Shown: in pieces, positions 22,401 through 29,618 of the stretch
How positions within the stretch are numbered: position 1 is the stretch's first letter
Layout of the letters: every line of letters starts with the position of its first letter
Assembly (NCBI GenBank): GCA_947568835.1
Contig: OX387604.1
Coordinates: 26,689,076-26,753,075 of the forward strand
Source: Protonemura montana
Taxonomy: Eukaryota; Arthropoda; Insecta; Plecoptera; Nemouridae
Direction of reading: 5' to 3'
Length of the DNA: 64,000 nt
Notes under the pieces: generated by a model
Told to the model about the DNA's origin: nothing
What the model saw: only the letters and a program-made list of their open reading frames with translations
Databases searched by the model: none
Made by a program: the position numbers and the translations under genes

Positions 22401-23267
22401 CAATCACTTGGGTAATAGAGACTTAATTTTCAATCCTTTTGATTTACATATTTTTTACGTATATTGGGATTGATTTGAAAGTGTTTAGCGCAAAGCATTG
22501 CTATAATCCATTTTTTACCGCAGTTTAGTTCATAGTCTCTATAACCAGGGAATTCTTCTCTGGGCTTCCCAATAAAGACTACAAATAATGTTCTATGGAG
22601 AAACAAATGGATTTTTTTATCCATCCCTTAAAAAAGTAAATACCTGTGTGTTAAAATCTGTTATATGGATACGTTATATGTATTCTAAGAGCTTGATGGC
22701 TTGATAGCTAAATATATATTCATTCATTCATTCCAATCAGATTTCAGAATTAGTCGAGCTATCTACTTCATTTGCACCACATTTATGGCGCCGGTATAAT
22801 CACTAGAGTTACAAACGAGGCTGGTTCTTAGACTCATGTCTACTTGATGTAAACTTAGCACTAGTTTTAACAAAAACTATTTCCAATGGGTTTTGAATGC
22901 TAAGTAAATGACAACTAAATTTCCCGACGTTTTGTAACTTGTACCTGTTACTTTATCAAGGGTTAGAGCAGTCCTGACAATTTTCCAATAACAAAAAAAA
23001 CCACATAAAATGATAACAATTACCAAGTTCAAGCTTCCAAAATGCATCTAAATAAAATAATCAGGGTCAATAACTAAAAAAAACTATCGTATTTTGTATT
23101 TTCTGACATAAAATCCCGAACAAATAAAAACCAGTTACAAACGAGGCTGTTTGCTCCCAGGTCAATGCGAGCGAGCTTCTACGGGAGCCGTGTCGGCCAC
23201 TGCAGTCCTCCTGCCGTCCGTGGCATTCGTCATCTTGCTCGTGACTTTATCTGCGCATCTGAGATGA
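4411..23267 (+). CDS. Gene 1: secreted/surface cysteine-rich protein, DUF7044-DUF7042-DUF7043-DUF7045 type (11 coding exons)
   Basis: Eleven exons join in frame: 4411-4486, 8235-8376, 9153-9220, 10873-11142, 13603-13833, 14763-14976, 15600-15667, 16672-16752, 17746-17964, 21320-21535 and 23161-23267 (1692 nt, 563 aa). Each junction is GT-AG with matching phase, and no exon holds an in-frame stop. The product has a signal peptide (about 1-26), then a CEFP..W.G.WF module ending in CFRC and HANVLQYKE (about 28-100). A second module holds GDASLYLMFR and MATWKEG..RYLIG (about 96-262). A third starts RCRFPKWL (about 269-355). The last (about 390-525) is cysteine-rich and followed by a hydrophobic tail. 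This layout matches the uncharacterised DUF7044/7042/7043/7045 proteins of invertebrates; the assignment is by motif memory. Sequons include NTS, NTT, NVT, NIT and NGT. Function is unknown; an extracellular or GPI/membrane-anchored role is inferred. Introns are packed with repeats. Confidence 0.88.
5185..5226. repeat. Palindromic GTGACTGTCAC tandem/cruciform motif
   Basis: Bases 5203-5225 read as an almost perfect palindrome built from GTGACTGTCAC and GTGACAGTCAC; more GACAG copies lie just upstream. It could extrude as a cruciform. No protein-binding role can be assigned. Confidence 0.7.
7490..7580 (-). other. Degenerate tRNA-like sequence
   Basis: On the - strand a B-box-like GGGTTCGAGCTCC lies downstream of a weak A-box-like TGGTTGGTCTGATCGAGC. 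No full cloverleaf could be folded, so this is more likely an old SINE head than a tRNA gene. Confidence 0.3.
8235..8376 (+). CDS. Gene 1 exon 2: DUF7044-type N-terminal module
   Basis: After acceptor cttgcag the frame reads GECEFPKAWSGRWFQSG, the characteristic CEFP..W.G.WF..G start of the module. It continues through INTSS (an N-glycosylation sequon) and GVCVENNGDRFIMED. The donor is AA/gtatgt, phase 2. The cysteines here and in exon 3 probably pair in the folded ectodomain. Confidence 0.9.
9153..9220 (+). CDS. Gene 1 exon 3: end of DUF7044-type module
   Basis: Only 68 bp, after acceptor atttgcag. It encodes KVDNCFRCIFITENHANVLQ and then YKE, where CFRC and HANVLQYKE are the family's closing motif. 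The donor is GAGA/gtgagt, phase 1. A minisatellite starts about 30 bp into the following intron. Confidence 0.88.
9253..10852. repeat. 18/19-bp minisatellite filling intron 3
   Basis: About 85 tandem copies of CAGAGCAATCTTGCCTAGC (19 bp) mixed with an 18-bp form lacking the first C. Variants at the end of the unit include TGAC, TGGC and CGTGGC. The array takes up nearly all of intron 3 and stops about 20 bp before exon 4. Long open frames in it (repeating ARQDCS on the - strand) are by-products of the 18-bp period. Runs of the 18-bp form near 9730-9780, 9840-9950 and 10400-10500 suggest local homogenisation. Confidence 0.97.
10873..11142 (+). CDS. Gene 1 exon 4: DUF7042-type module, first half
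   Basis: After acceptor cttccag the frame reads TYCAESEEYDNLDNLCSLIS, then GDASLYLMFR and a run of spaced cysteines. It ends in ATESAG/gtaaaa, phase 1. The GDA.LY.MFR motif is typical of this family. The exon is squeezed between two minisatellites, each starting or ending about 20 bp away, and its polypyrimidine tract is short. Confidence 0.9.
11163..11358. repeat. 17-bp minisatellite at the start of intron 4
   Basis: About eleven copies of a CAATCCTTGGACCTGTG unit with TTGATCC, TTGGATCTTG and TAGGACC variants. It begins 20 bp after exon 4. The core GCAATC.TTG resembles that of the intron 3 array, but the units are otherwise different. Confidence 0.93.
11359..13602 (+). other. Gene 1 intron 4, AT-rich remainder
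   Basis: AT-rich intronic sequence running to acceptor ggattgcag. No coding exon, RNA gene or clearly bounded repeat could be recognised apart from runs of A and T. Confidence 0.6.
13603..13833 (+). CDS. Gene 1 exon 5: DUF7042-type module, second half
   Basis: It encodes VEELVCMATWKEGSARYLIG, then KIS and a segment with RYRCFVYER and DATCSGLQSAQEGSKTMRLTK. Both ends are phase 1 (acceptor ggattgcag, donor AAAG/gtaagt). The C.ATWKEG..RYL.G motif is the strongest marker of this module. Confidence 0.9.
13931..14303 (+). mobile_element. 5S-rRNA-derived SINE, head only, four promoter units
   Basis: The segment opens like the middle of 5S rRNA (GGTTCTTGTTAGATCAC, then GAAGTTAAGCAACACTGC, then TATTGGATGGGTGACC). 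The part spanning 5S boxes A, IE and C is then repeated to give four tandem units of roughly 85 bp, joined by CAGTTCTGTTCGGGAGAGAG linkers. The SINE body and tail are missing. It lies in intron 5 of gene 1. Confidence 0.85.
14763..14976 (+). CDS. Gene 1 exon 6: DUF7043-type module
   Basis: After acceptor ttctttcag it encodes VDSEHSRCRFPKWLTDHHAW and continues through SQRNTTLKV (a sequon) and EARITCHVFES to ATRG. The donor is GGCTG/gtaagt, phase 2. RCRFP.WL is the module's opening motif. Confidence 0.9.
14985..15386 (-). mobile_element. 5S-rRNA-derived SINE, internally deleted
   Basis: On the - strand the order is 5S-like head, body, ATG-rich stretch (CATCATCATCCTCATC) and A+T tail next to the exon 6 donor. 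Two promoter units remain, and the outer one is cut off at 15386. Part of the body (the CCGAAGGACGG region) is deleted and replaced by short ACGTATCCTA repeats near 15150-15180. Confidence 0.85.
15400..15580 (-). mobile_element. X-family inverted-repeat element, half copy
   Basis: Contains the shared motifs CAGGTACAAGTTACGAAACG, TTTACTTAGCATTCAAA and ACTAGTGCTAAGTTTACATC, found again at 17.4, 18.0, 21.1 and 22.8 kb. Only one inverted arm is present. It ends about 20 bp before the exon 7 acceptor. Confidence 0.7.
15600..15667 (+). CDS. Gene 1 exon 7
   Basis: A 68-bp exon after acceptor ttttgcag, encoding CNSGYICLVFYRRDAHVIEL and then QQS, which completes the DUF7043-type module. The donor is TCAA/gtgagt, phase 1. 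The size and both phases match exon 3. Confidence 0.87.
15813..16019. mobile_element. Nested MITE-like palindromic element
   Basis: About 205 bp, with inverted arms of roughly 60 bp starting ATCACGTAAAGTGGAGCCAC and ending with the complement, CCACTTAACGTGAT. The middle is short and AT-rich. It abuts the left arm of the larger inverted-repeat element. Confidence 0.8.
16020..16475 (-). mobile_element. 5'-truncated non-LTR retrotransposon (LINE) remnant
   Basis: The - strand encodes FNALPAEIKAAKTVGNF followed by KTLLKLYLLE, the C-terminal signature of CR1/L2-like reverse transcriptase ORFs. A 3'UTR and an (ATACA)n tail, read as ATTGT repeats at 16020-16040 on +, follow. Upstream coding is frameshifted. 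Only the 3' end survives, the usual outcome of target-primed insertion. Confidence 0.75.
16672..16752 (+). CDS. Gene 1 exon 8
   Basis: An 81-bp exon after acceptor gtttccag, phase 1 at both ends. It encodes NVTTQVAEEACSPGVFDQNI and then TPYTTLI, with sequons NVT and NIT. It links the DUF7043-type and final modules. Confidence 0.82.
16753..17423 (+). other. Gene 1 intron 8, AT-rich part
   Basis: AT-rich intron sequence with a (TA)n run near 17230-17260. Nothing else is recognised. Confidence 0.6.
17424..17650. mobile_element. X-family inverted-repeat element, short complete copy
   Basis: About 50-bp inverted arms at 17427-17475 and 17548-17600 (GGGTTTTGAATGCTAAGC and its complement) enclose a 70-bp middle. 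The common flank ACTAGTGCTAAGGATAAATC follows. It lies about 100 bp upstream of exon 9. Confidence 0.75.
17746..17964 (+). CDS. Gene 1 exon 9: start of DUF7045-type module, duplicated RSRREV
   Basis: After acceptor ttttcag it encodes TQVLSQRKCPHMGRYSVQGL and continues with a C..Y..LVVGCG segment. Both ends are phase 1. An 18-bp direct duplication near 17820-17855 gives RSRREVRSRREV (residues 409-420), i.e. two furin-like R-X-R-R sites in a surface-exposed stretch. Whether relatives have one copy or two cannot be told from here. Confidence 0.88.
18018..18390. mobile_element. X-family inverted-repeat element, long copy
   Basis: About 340 bp between inverted arms (GGGTTTTGAATGCTCAGT at the left, TTTACTTAGCATTCAAAACC at the right). 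The middle shares GTCAGGACTGCTCTAACCC with the copy at 22.8 kb. It begins about 55 bp after exon 9. Confidence 0.75.
18391..21085. mobile_element. Candidate 2.7-kb TIR DNA transposon, no intact transposase
   Basis: ACAGATTGACATACACAGAT at 18410 returns in reverse complement, with one mismatch, near 21050-21071. Both copies are bordered outward by GGTACC/GGTACGG sequence. The interior has only short open frames without recognisable transposase motifs, so it would be a decayed or non-autonomous element. It lies in intron 9. No clear target-site duplication was identified. Confidence 0.45.
20787..20928. repeat. 71-bp tandem duplication
   Basis: Two almost identical 71-bp copies begin GAGCGAATGTGAGCGAAAGG, and a third start is truncated at 20929. 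It lies just inside the right end of the candidate TIR element, where subterminal repeats are often found in DNA transposons. Confidence 0.9.
21140..21285. mobile_element. X-family inverted-repeat element, minimal copy
   Basis: The two arms (GGGTTTTGAATGCTAAGT and its partner CCCAGTTCAAATAGTTTG) lie almost back to back, with the common flank CTAGTGCTAAGGATAAATC. It ends about 35 bp before exon 10. Confidence 0.7.
21320..21535 (+). CDS. Gene 1 exon 10: DUF7045-type module
   Basis: After acceptor tgttcag it encodes AYSCHASWEVNGTSFVVASP (sequon NGT), then ARRLCLVFAP, RQSCPRDS and FGFQLATD. Both ends are phase 1. Cysteine spacing and the R.LCLVF segment fit the last extracellular module of the family. 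Confidence 0.88.
21610..21853. mobile_element. tRNA-like cassette between terminal inverted repeats
   Basis: Arms of about 40 bp (core AACACTATAAACGTC at 21621, complement ending at 21842) enclose one complete and one partial tRNA-like unit in tandem. The complete unit has an A-box-like TAGCTCAATTGGTTAGAGC, a B-box GGTTCGAGTCC and an acceptor stem that can pair. The anticodon loop lacks U33. A related copy lies at 50.6 kb. It looks like a MITE that has captured, or arisen from, a tRNA. Confidence 0.7.
22818..23120. mobile_element. X-family inverted-repeat element, one arm lost
   Basis: The flank ACTTAGCACTAGTTTTAAC and one arm (GGGTTTTGAATGCTAAGT) are present, followed by the shared middle (TTAGAGCAGTCCTGACAATT). 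The second arm is missing. It ends about 40 bp before exon 11. Confidence 0.7.
23161..23267 (+). CDS. Gene 1 exon 11: hydrophobic C-terminus and stop
   Basis: After acceptor gctcccag it encodes GQCERASTGAVSATAVLLPS, then a hydrophobic run (VAFVILLVTLSA), HLR and a TGA at 23265-23267. Small residues before a hydrophobic tail with almost no cytoplasmic segment suggest a GPI-anchor signal; a single-pass membrane anchor is the alternative. Confidence 0.83.
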
Positions 23268-24540
23268 TGTCGCCACTCCATGCAACACCAGCGCAAAGAG
23301 GAGGTCTCTTCGCTGAGTGCCTCTACTCACCTTCACAGCTACGGGTACTTCTAATCCCACGTAAACGCAAGAGCAGCCCAACTCCCGCGGGAGGTTGAGG
23401 AAGATGGTGGACAGCGGCTCATCGAAAAAGAACCACTCATGCAGCCGTCGTTGCCACTTGCTACGTAGACCGGGACGACTTATTTTTCTTGTGGATTCAT
23501 CTTTCGAATGAGGGTTTTTGCACCGTGCGTCCAGAGAGGGATCGATTGACTGATGGTTACGAGGTAGAGGTTTTACGGCATGCGACTACGACAATGGTCT
23601 AGGGCGGTGCTTGCCACAGATGGGATTCGAGTGGGAGCCGATTTGCCGTGGACATTGAGTCTGCAAAGGAATTCAAAGCAGCTAACGACGAGATCGACAA
23701 AAGTGGAGATGATCTGCCCGTGGTATTTGGGTGTATAGGAAATGTTTGGCAGCTTAAAAGACTGGATTATCTGAACTTAACGCTAAAAAAAAGTGACCGC
23801 TTTAAACAAACTTGAGTTGAACACTCTAGTTGGCAGGAACGAGGGCTAAATCTTGCCGAAGAACGTGTCAATTAAGTTGACAAAGATCTGTGATTTGAAA
23901 CTAGTGTTAATTTTAGACGAATTATGGAGAAAGTGGAGCTGGGAACTCGAAAGTTTCAGCTCGGAAAAAAATGGGGCAATGTGTTGTTGTCAGATAATTC
24001 ACAGTGGTTCGCCAATTTGTCGAGGTGGCGCTTCTGGTATTCATGCTCACAGCTATAGACGTATGTTTCATTCGTGTTAAAACAAATATATTGGCAGCTT
24101 ACTAATTGTTTAAACTTTTGCTAAAAGTACAATACAAGTTGTTCTCGACCAGTGATGGTGTAGTTTTGATGGTAACACATGATTGTAATAATACTCAAAG
24201 CACTGTGTCTCCATCGATGCATTTTATTAGAGTTCTGTTACAAATACTATGCTGTAATTAAGTTGTTTACGTTTAAGTAGCCAAAGTGAATTTGCTACTC
24301 AGCCTGCTTGGTTGTGCTTGGTGTACATTCTTGTCTACTTGTGTTTACAGGGTACAGCTGGAGGCACAACCACTTTACAATATTTTTCTTAAGTTGTGTC
24401 CAAATTTTTACCAAACATCCCACCTTAACTGCCAAGTATTCAATCACCTTTAACTGCTTCAAATACTCTAATGTGAGAGATGCATTCTCTTCCAATCATT
24501 CATCTTAACATTGTCCAATAAAATTGTTTTGATTCCAGGA
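23268..24540 (+). other. Probable 3'UTR of gene 1
   Basis: About 1.25 kb of apparently unique, non-coding sequence follows the stop and ends in an AATAAA at 24517-24522 with a T/G-rich stretch behind it. No repeats were recognised inside, unlike the introns. Confidence 0.5.
24517..24522 (+). terminator. Candidate polyadenylation signal of gene 1
   Basis: AATAAA followed within 10 bases by TTGTTTTG, a suitable downstream element. It is a clear AATAAA with a good downstream element 3' of the gene 1 stop. Confidence 0.5.
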
Positions 24541-25928
24541 ATAATTATAGGACTTATTTAATATGCCAATGTGAAAGTCTTAATTGATCATATTTTCATA
24601 TTTCATCCTTTGCAACGCAGTTTTTAACAAATCTCAGTAAGTTACGTTTCCGTAGTATTGCAGACGCAATTGCTAAGCGTAGATTCCCCCTTTCCCAGGA
24701 TTTTCCCAATACGCCGTAAAAGTAGGCAATTTGTAGCTCATTGATGAAGCGCAAAATGCATAACCTCACAGAAAAGAATGGGTAGGGAGAGCGAAAACGA
24801 AGAGCTATTTTTAGAAACTGGTAGCAAACGTTCTTTTCATCAGTTTCAAGCTGGCTTGACTAAACCACTTGTGTGAGACGATACCAAATCGAATCTGTTT
24901 AAGTAGAAAGATGATTCCTTTTAATTTTAAGAGACATTTAAACGTGATATTTAATCTTCGAGATATTTTCTTTCTGCATCTTATTTCAAAATTAAAATAA
25001 ATTGAAATCGAAAGTTTGTTCGGTTTCTGAATAGCATATAATCAACAGCAATAATCCGATCCCTTCAGTTGCTGTCACAAATTAGTGCGAATTAGTTTCT
25101 CTAGGTACAGGAAACATACAGTGTCCCCGAGGCAAAGGTGGAAAAAGAATTCCTTTTGTTCCTCCGAGCAGGTATTCAACGCGAACCAGTGTTGCTTACC
25201 CAACTAACTTGACGAAGCGACAGGGCAGGGAACATCTATAAACGTGGTTTATAAAACGACGATTTTGACGTTGAAAAGGCTGATTAATATAAAAATCTAA
25301 CGCCCATCAAAAGCATAAAAATACCTCTTTGCTGTCGCCAACACCACTCGTGCCGCAGGGTGGTCATGCCCCTACGAAGAGAACGCCCAGCCATGGACAA
25401 AAAAGGCTAACATTTACAAAATTTGGTTTTCATTTATTTGCTAGAAAATGAAGGGGGGTTGGGGGTACCTCCTTGATTTTTTCACAGAAGAAAGAGTGAA
25501 GAAGGTAGATAGAAGATAAATGTATCACGATTTATACAAGTTTTATATTTTCATTTACTCAGAGTAAATATTAAATGTAAAGTACGTATATCCATTATAA
25601 TATCCATTAATATCCAAAATATCCAACATAAAAGCCAAAAGATTTCTCTGTGGTTCACGGTGCGACTTCACACGTCTGTATGTTCGGTGAAAAATTGAAA
25701 ATGAAGAAAACCTGGAGGAGCTGTGATCCGGCAACAAAGTTCCACTGGAGTTTCTCCATTCGCGCTGTAATGCATCATCGCGCTAGATCTTGCCCCTGCA
25801 ACTATGCAACGGTGCAACTATGCAACTATGATGGGGCAAATCCTTCTATTTCGGCGCTGTTACTGGAATTTTCTTCTCGATTGATGGCTTCAGATATTTG
25901 GCCAAACTACTCTAACAAAGAATCGAGA
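24541..25928. other. Intergenic, nothing recognised
   Basis: AT-rich intergenic DNA with only short open frames and no repeat family that could be bounded. Confidence 0.5.
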
Positions 25929-25996
25929 ATCGGCGGGAATCGAACGCGGACCTCCCCGTACTGCAATCACACACCTTATCCGCTCGACCACGAGTC
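25929..25996 (-). mobile_element. tRNA-like sequence (SINE head or tRNA relic)
   Basis: The - strand has an A-box-like GTGGTCGAGCGGATAAGG and a B-box CGTTCGATTCCC, as in Leu/Ser-type tRNAs. The rest does not fold into a convincing cloverleaf. First of five such sequences in 2.2 kb. Confidence 0.5.
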
Positions 25997-26133
25997 CAAT
26001 CATATGGTAAGTGTTCTTTGTATTACCAAACTATGAAGAAGAGAAGCAAGTTGGTAATTAGGAAATATATTGGTTACTTCAGTCGAAAATTGAATTGTTA
26101 GCAATTTAGTTGGTTTATTTCCCGTACCTGAGA

Positions 26134-26210
26134 ACTGTGGAGCGTAGCTCTGAGTAAGAGCTGTGCTTCGTGTCGCGTGGGTGATGCGTTCGATTCCCGG
26201 CGCAGCTGCT
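26134..26210 (+). mobile_element. tRNA-like sequence, + strand
   Basis: GTAGCTCTGAGTAAGAGC (A box/D arm) and GCGTTCGATTCCCGGCGC (B box/T arm) are spaced as in a tRNA. The acceptor stem pairs poorly, so a SINE head or tRNA pseudogene is favoured. Confidence 0.5.
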
Positions 26211-26277
26211 TTTTGGTTTATTACCATCGAACTTAAAAACAATTGATCAAATATGAGCAATTATTAAACGTCCGGAA

Positions 26278-27096
26278 GGTAGTACCAGATTCTGCCAGCA
26301 GGTGGCGCTGATTGAATTTAACACTAATTACCTACCGTTCCTATATACTTGATGCTAGACGTAGGAGCTGCACACGGGGTTAGGTGGGGTCTGGGGTCGT
26401 GGGAACGTCCCGCAAAATTGGCGGGTGCGACTGGCGCGAAGCGCCAGGAGCGCCCGGCAATTTTGCTACTGTCTTAAACATTCGCCCAAAAAAAAAAAAA
26501 AAAAAATCCACACACCGTTGTATTAAGAACGTGATTCGAACCTAGTTTGTCCACTTTCTTTCGTCGAAGTGACCATTTGTTTCCATGCCTTGAACCGCAC
26601 GAGCAAACAGGCTTCATAATATGGTTCATTTTTGAGATATTTAAGTCTCCTGACTCCCGCTACCACTGGTGGTTGTTGGATGCCGTATTGCAACAGTAAC
26701 GATTCCTCTGTCGAGCACATTCGATGCAGGTAGCGAATACCTTTGACGGTTCCTTCGTACATTTTCGCAATTTTTTGGTTGGCACATGGTTATGACAGTG
26801 GCAAGATTGACGGGCGCTCATGGCGCTTTGCGCCAGTCACGTCCGCCAAATTTGTTTCCCACTACCCCAAACACCACCTATACCCCAGTTTGGATTTCAT
26901 TTTGGGCAAATAGTTTAGACAGTAGCAAAATTGCCGGGCGCTCCTGGCGCTTCGCGCCAGTCGCACCCGCCAACTTTGCGGGACGTTCCCACGACCCGTG
27001 TGCAGCTCCTACGTCTAGCATCAAGTATATAAGAACGGTAGGTACATAGTGTTAACTTCAATCAGCGCCACCTGTTGGCAGAATCAGGAACTACCG
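26278..27096. mobile_element. Large inverted-repeat (foldback) element
   Basis: The arm at 26278-26488 is repeated in reverse complement at 26901-27096, apart from about 20 bp missing from the right arm. Inner parts carry a GC-rich hairpin, CTGGCGCGAAGCGCCAG. A third, diverged copy of that hairpin region is at 26800-26860. A tRNA-like SINE lies in the spacer. No coding capacity. Confidence 0.8.
26488..26765 (-). mobile_element. tRNA-derived SINE, copy 1
   Basis: A tRNA-like head at 26524-26612 (- strand) has A-box-like GCTCGTGCGGTTCAAGGC and B-box GGTTCGAATCACG with a long variable region, as in Leu/Ser tRNAs. A poly(A/T) stretch lies at 26490-26509. A close relative is at 27.2 kb. Confidence 0.6.
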
Positions 27097-27109
27097 CCAG
27101 TCTATAACG

Positions 27110-27475
27110 TATCACTGTCTACTGTCTTAACCATTCGCCCAAAACAAAAAAAAATCCACACAACGTTTTGGTAAGAACGTGATTTGAACCTAGTACTTTT
27201 ACTTTCTTTCGACGAAGTGACCATTTGTTTCCATGCCTTTAACCGCACGAGCAAGCTGACATTTCTGTCCACTTGCACTTTTGAAATATATAAGTCTCCT
27301 GACTCCAGCTTCTTCTGGTAATATTGGATGCCGTTTTCCAACGGTAAAATGGATTCCGTAAAGCGGATTTAATCCAGCTACAGGATACCCCGACGATACC
27401 AAACCAGCGACTATACCAATGTGCCACACAGGCGGCCGTGTACTGAGGAGAAAGATTAACCTATTTAATTTCATG
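27110..27475 (-). mobile_element. tRNA-derived SINE, copy 2
   Basis: It shares head, A-rich stretch and the TACTGTCTTAA-CATTCGCCC flank with copy 1, and the downstream TAAGTCTCCTGACTCC segment too. Its head is at 27172-27260. Because the flank is shared as well, the two copies may come from a segmental duplication rather than two insertions. Confidence 0.6.
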
Positions 27476-27984
27476 TTTGAAAATCCGGCTCAATGTGACG
27501 CTACATGACATCGACCGCATCCTCTGTTTAGTCTGTTTTAGAACTGGTAGTCCGCGAATTAATCTCATAAAATTATTAAAATATCTCGGATAATTATTAT
27601 TCATCTTGAAAACAAGAGCTACCACCACACCTAGCAGCGTAGAGATACTAGGTCGCCACACCTAGCAGTGAAGAAGCAGTCGACAACGTAAAAAATATGG
27701 ACTTTCACCATATGCAACAAGCTAACGTGAGAACGCAAGCTTTAGAGGCTGACTAGAGGAACGCCAGTCTAAGCCGTTTGCACTACCACAGTGCCCGTAT
27801 TTCATCTTACTTGTTAAGTTCCACCGAACACGCAGTCGTGTTAAGACGCACAGTGACCCCCAGCGCAATCTGTTGGATAGCATATGTACTCGGTCAATCA
27901 ATGCTTGCTGGACTTCGGTCGGTAACCCGGACATACGCATCTATTTATTCAGTCAAGTCGCCGATTAATGAAAAACAAAATGCA

Positions 27985-28066
27985 GACCGGCTGGGATTCG
28001 AACTCAATACGGTCGAATGCTGACGATGGAGAAGTGACCTATTCAACATGCCATCGAGTTGAGTCG
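27985..28066 (-). mobile_element. tRNA-like sequence, third member of the Leu/Ser-like set
   Basis: The - strand has CTCGATGGCATGTTGAATAG, GGTCACTTCTCCATCG and a B-box GAGTTCGAATCCC. The GGTCACTTC core is shared with the SINE heads at 26.5 and 27.2 kb. Confidence 0.5.
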
Positions 28067-28445
28067 ACAAATGGAGGGAAATAACAAATACTTGGATAGC
28101 AAACGACGGCCCCATCGTCAACTAGATGTACAAGTATTAAGCTATGTAAGCACACAGGAATTGTTTACATTTTGTGACAAATTCAAAGAGGAATCCCCCC
28201 CTTATTATCGCGCAAATAAATGAAAACCACATTTATATATATGTGAGCCTTTTTTGTCCAGGGCTGGGCCAAAATTTAAGACTATCACGGAACGGATCGA
28301 TATCTTGTCACGTACTCTTTCTTCTGTGAAAATTTGAGGAAGTACCCCGTCTTTATTTTCATGCAAATAAATCAAGGCCAATTTTTTTGTAATTGTTTCC
28401 TTTTTTTTTCAAAGCTGGGCAAAAATGCTGTACTATGGCAGTTAG

Positions 28446-28666
28446 ATAGCCGGCCATGTGGCACTAGTCGAACGGCGTAGATGAATGAGTGGATGATGAT
28501 GAGGATGATGATGAAACTAACTAAGCCTAGAAGGGAGGGGGGGAAACCCAGTGCCGGCACTTAATCTATTCCTTTCAAAAAGCACCGAGTTGACAACCGG
28601 CTTGACGTCCCTTCCGAAGGACGGTACAACTCGAACAACAGAATTCCTCCACAAATCTATGCTTAT
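28446..28666 (-). mobile_element. 5S-SINE body fragment without head
   Basis: The body only: GATGATGATGAGGATGATG, the GTGCCGGCAC box, CCCTTCCGAAGGACGGTAC and TCCTCCACAAATC. Head and tail are missing. It is more diverged than the copies at 41.9 and 55.3 kb. Confidence 0.8.
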
Positions 28667-29365
28667 GTGACGGTTGTGGGTGGTACTTACGGTTCGGGCT
28701 GTTGTTGCTCAATCTCGCTTGGCTAAGGGAGAGGTACCCGTCACCTAGAGATCACTATGTACAGCTAGTTTAAACCCAAATTGCATTTGTTTATTGAACG
28801 ACAAATAATTCCGCATAATACAAAATGTCAAGCCTAGTAAAAATACACTTACACAAGACAATGACAATTTAAGTTTCACCGTTGTCTCTCTGCTTCCATC
28901 CACTTCAACAGATTGTACTCAGATTGTACTGGACTTATTCACTGTAGAAATAGCACTTAATATTCACACGAATTCAGGTAACACACGGGTATAAGGGTTG
29001 GACAGGGAGGACCAGCAACCTAATTAGAGGACCTCGAAGTAGACTCGACTCGACGGACCAGTAGATCGCTAGAGGACCCTTGCTCGGTCTTAGCTCTAGA
29101 CTCCAAATGACAGCACCAGTGACCTATATACACCTGTCCGAGCCACGCCCGACATGTGCGTTTAGGCCACTGGTTAGCTTACCTCCTAGTTGTTTTACAC
29201 TAGTCGGCAGGTCTAAAGTCCCTAGTTCGTCATTACTGCTATTGCACACTCGGCTAAAAGTGTACTTGTCATTAATAATACAATTTAAAAATGCTTATTC
29301 AAAAATACCAAAAAGCAAATAAAATGAGAAGGCACAGTGGCGCATACCTTGTGATGCGCCACACT
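28667..29365. other. Intergenic, no gene seen
   Basis: No recognisable coding or RNA gene. The open frame at 29080-29322 has no family motif. Confidence 0.5.
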
Positions 29366-29618
29366 ATCGAGAGGTTGATAAGCAAGGCGAGTGAAGTTGC
29401 TGTACTAACTTTCATCCCTCCAACCTCTCTCCCGAACAGAACTGGTCATGTGTATGATGGTTACCTACCCAATAGCTAATCCAGCGCAGTGTTGCTCAAC
29501 TACGGTGATCTTATAAGAACCGATGTTTCCAACACTCCAAACTGTTCGGTCTAATGGCGTCACCGACTGAGTGGATGATGATGAGGATGAGGATGATGAT
29601 GAACCTAACCTAGCCTAG
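29366..29618 (-). mobile_element. Chimeric 5S-SINE pieces
   Basis: One 5S-like head with a single promoter unit (29366-29540) is joined directly to a tail-side fragment (GATGATGATGAGGATGAGG, AACCTAACCTAGCCTAG) in the same orientation. This looks like two partial elements fused, or a large internal deletion of a tandem pair. Confidence 0.75.
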
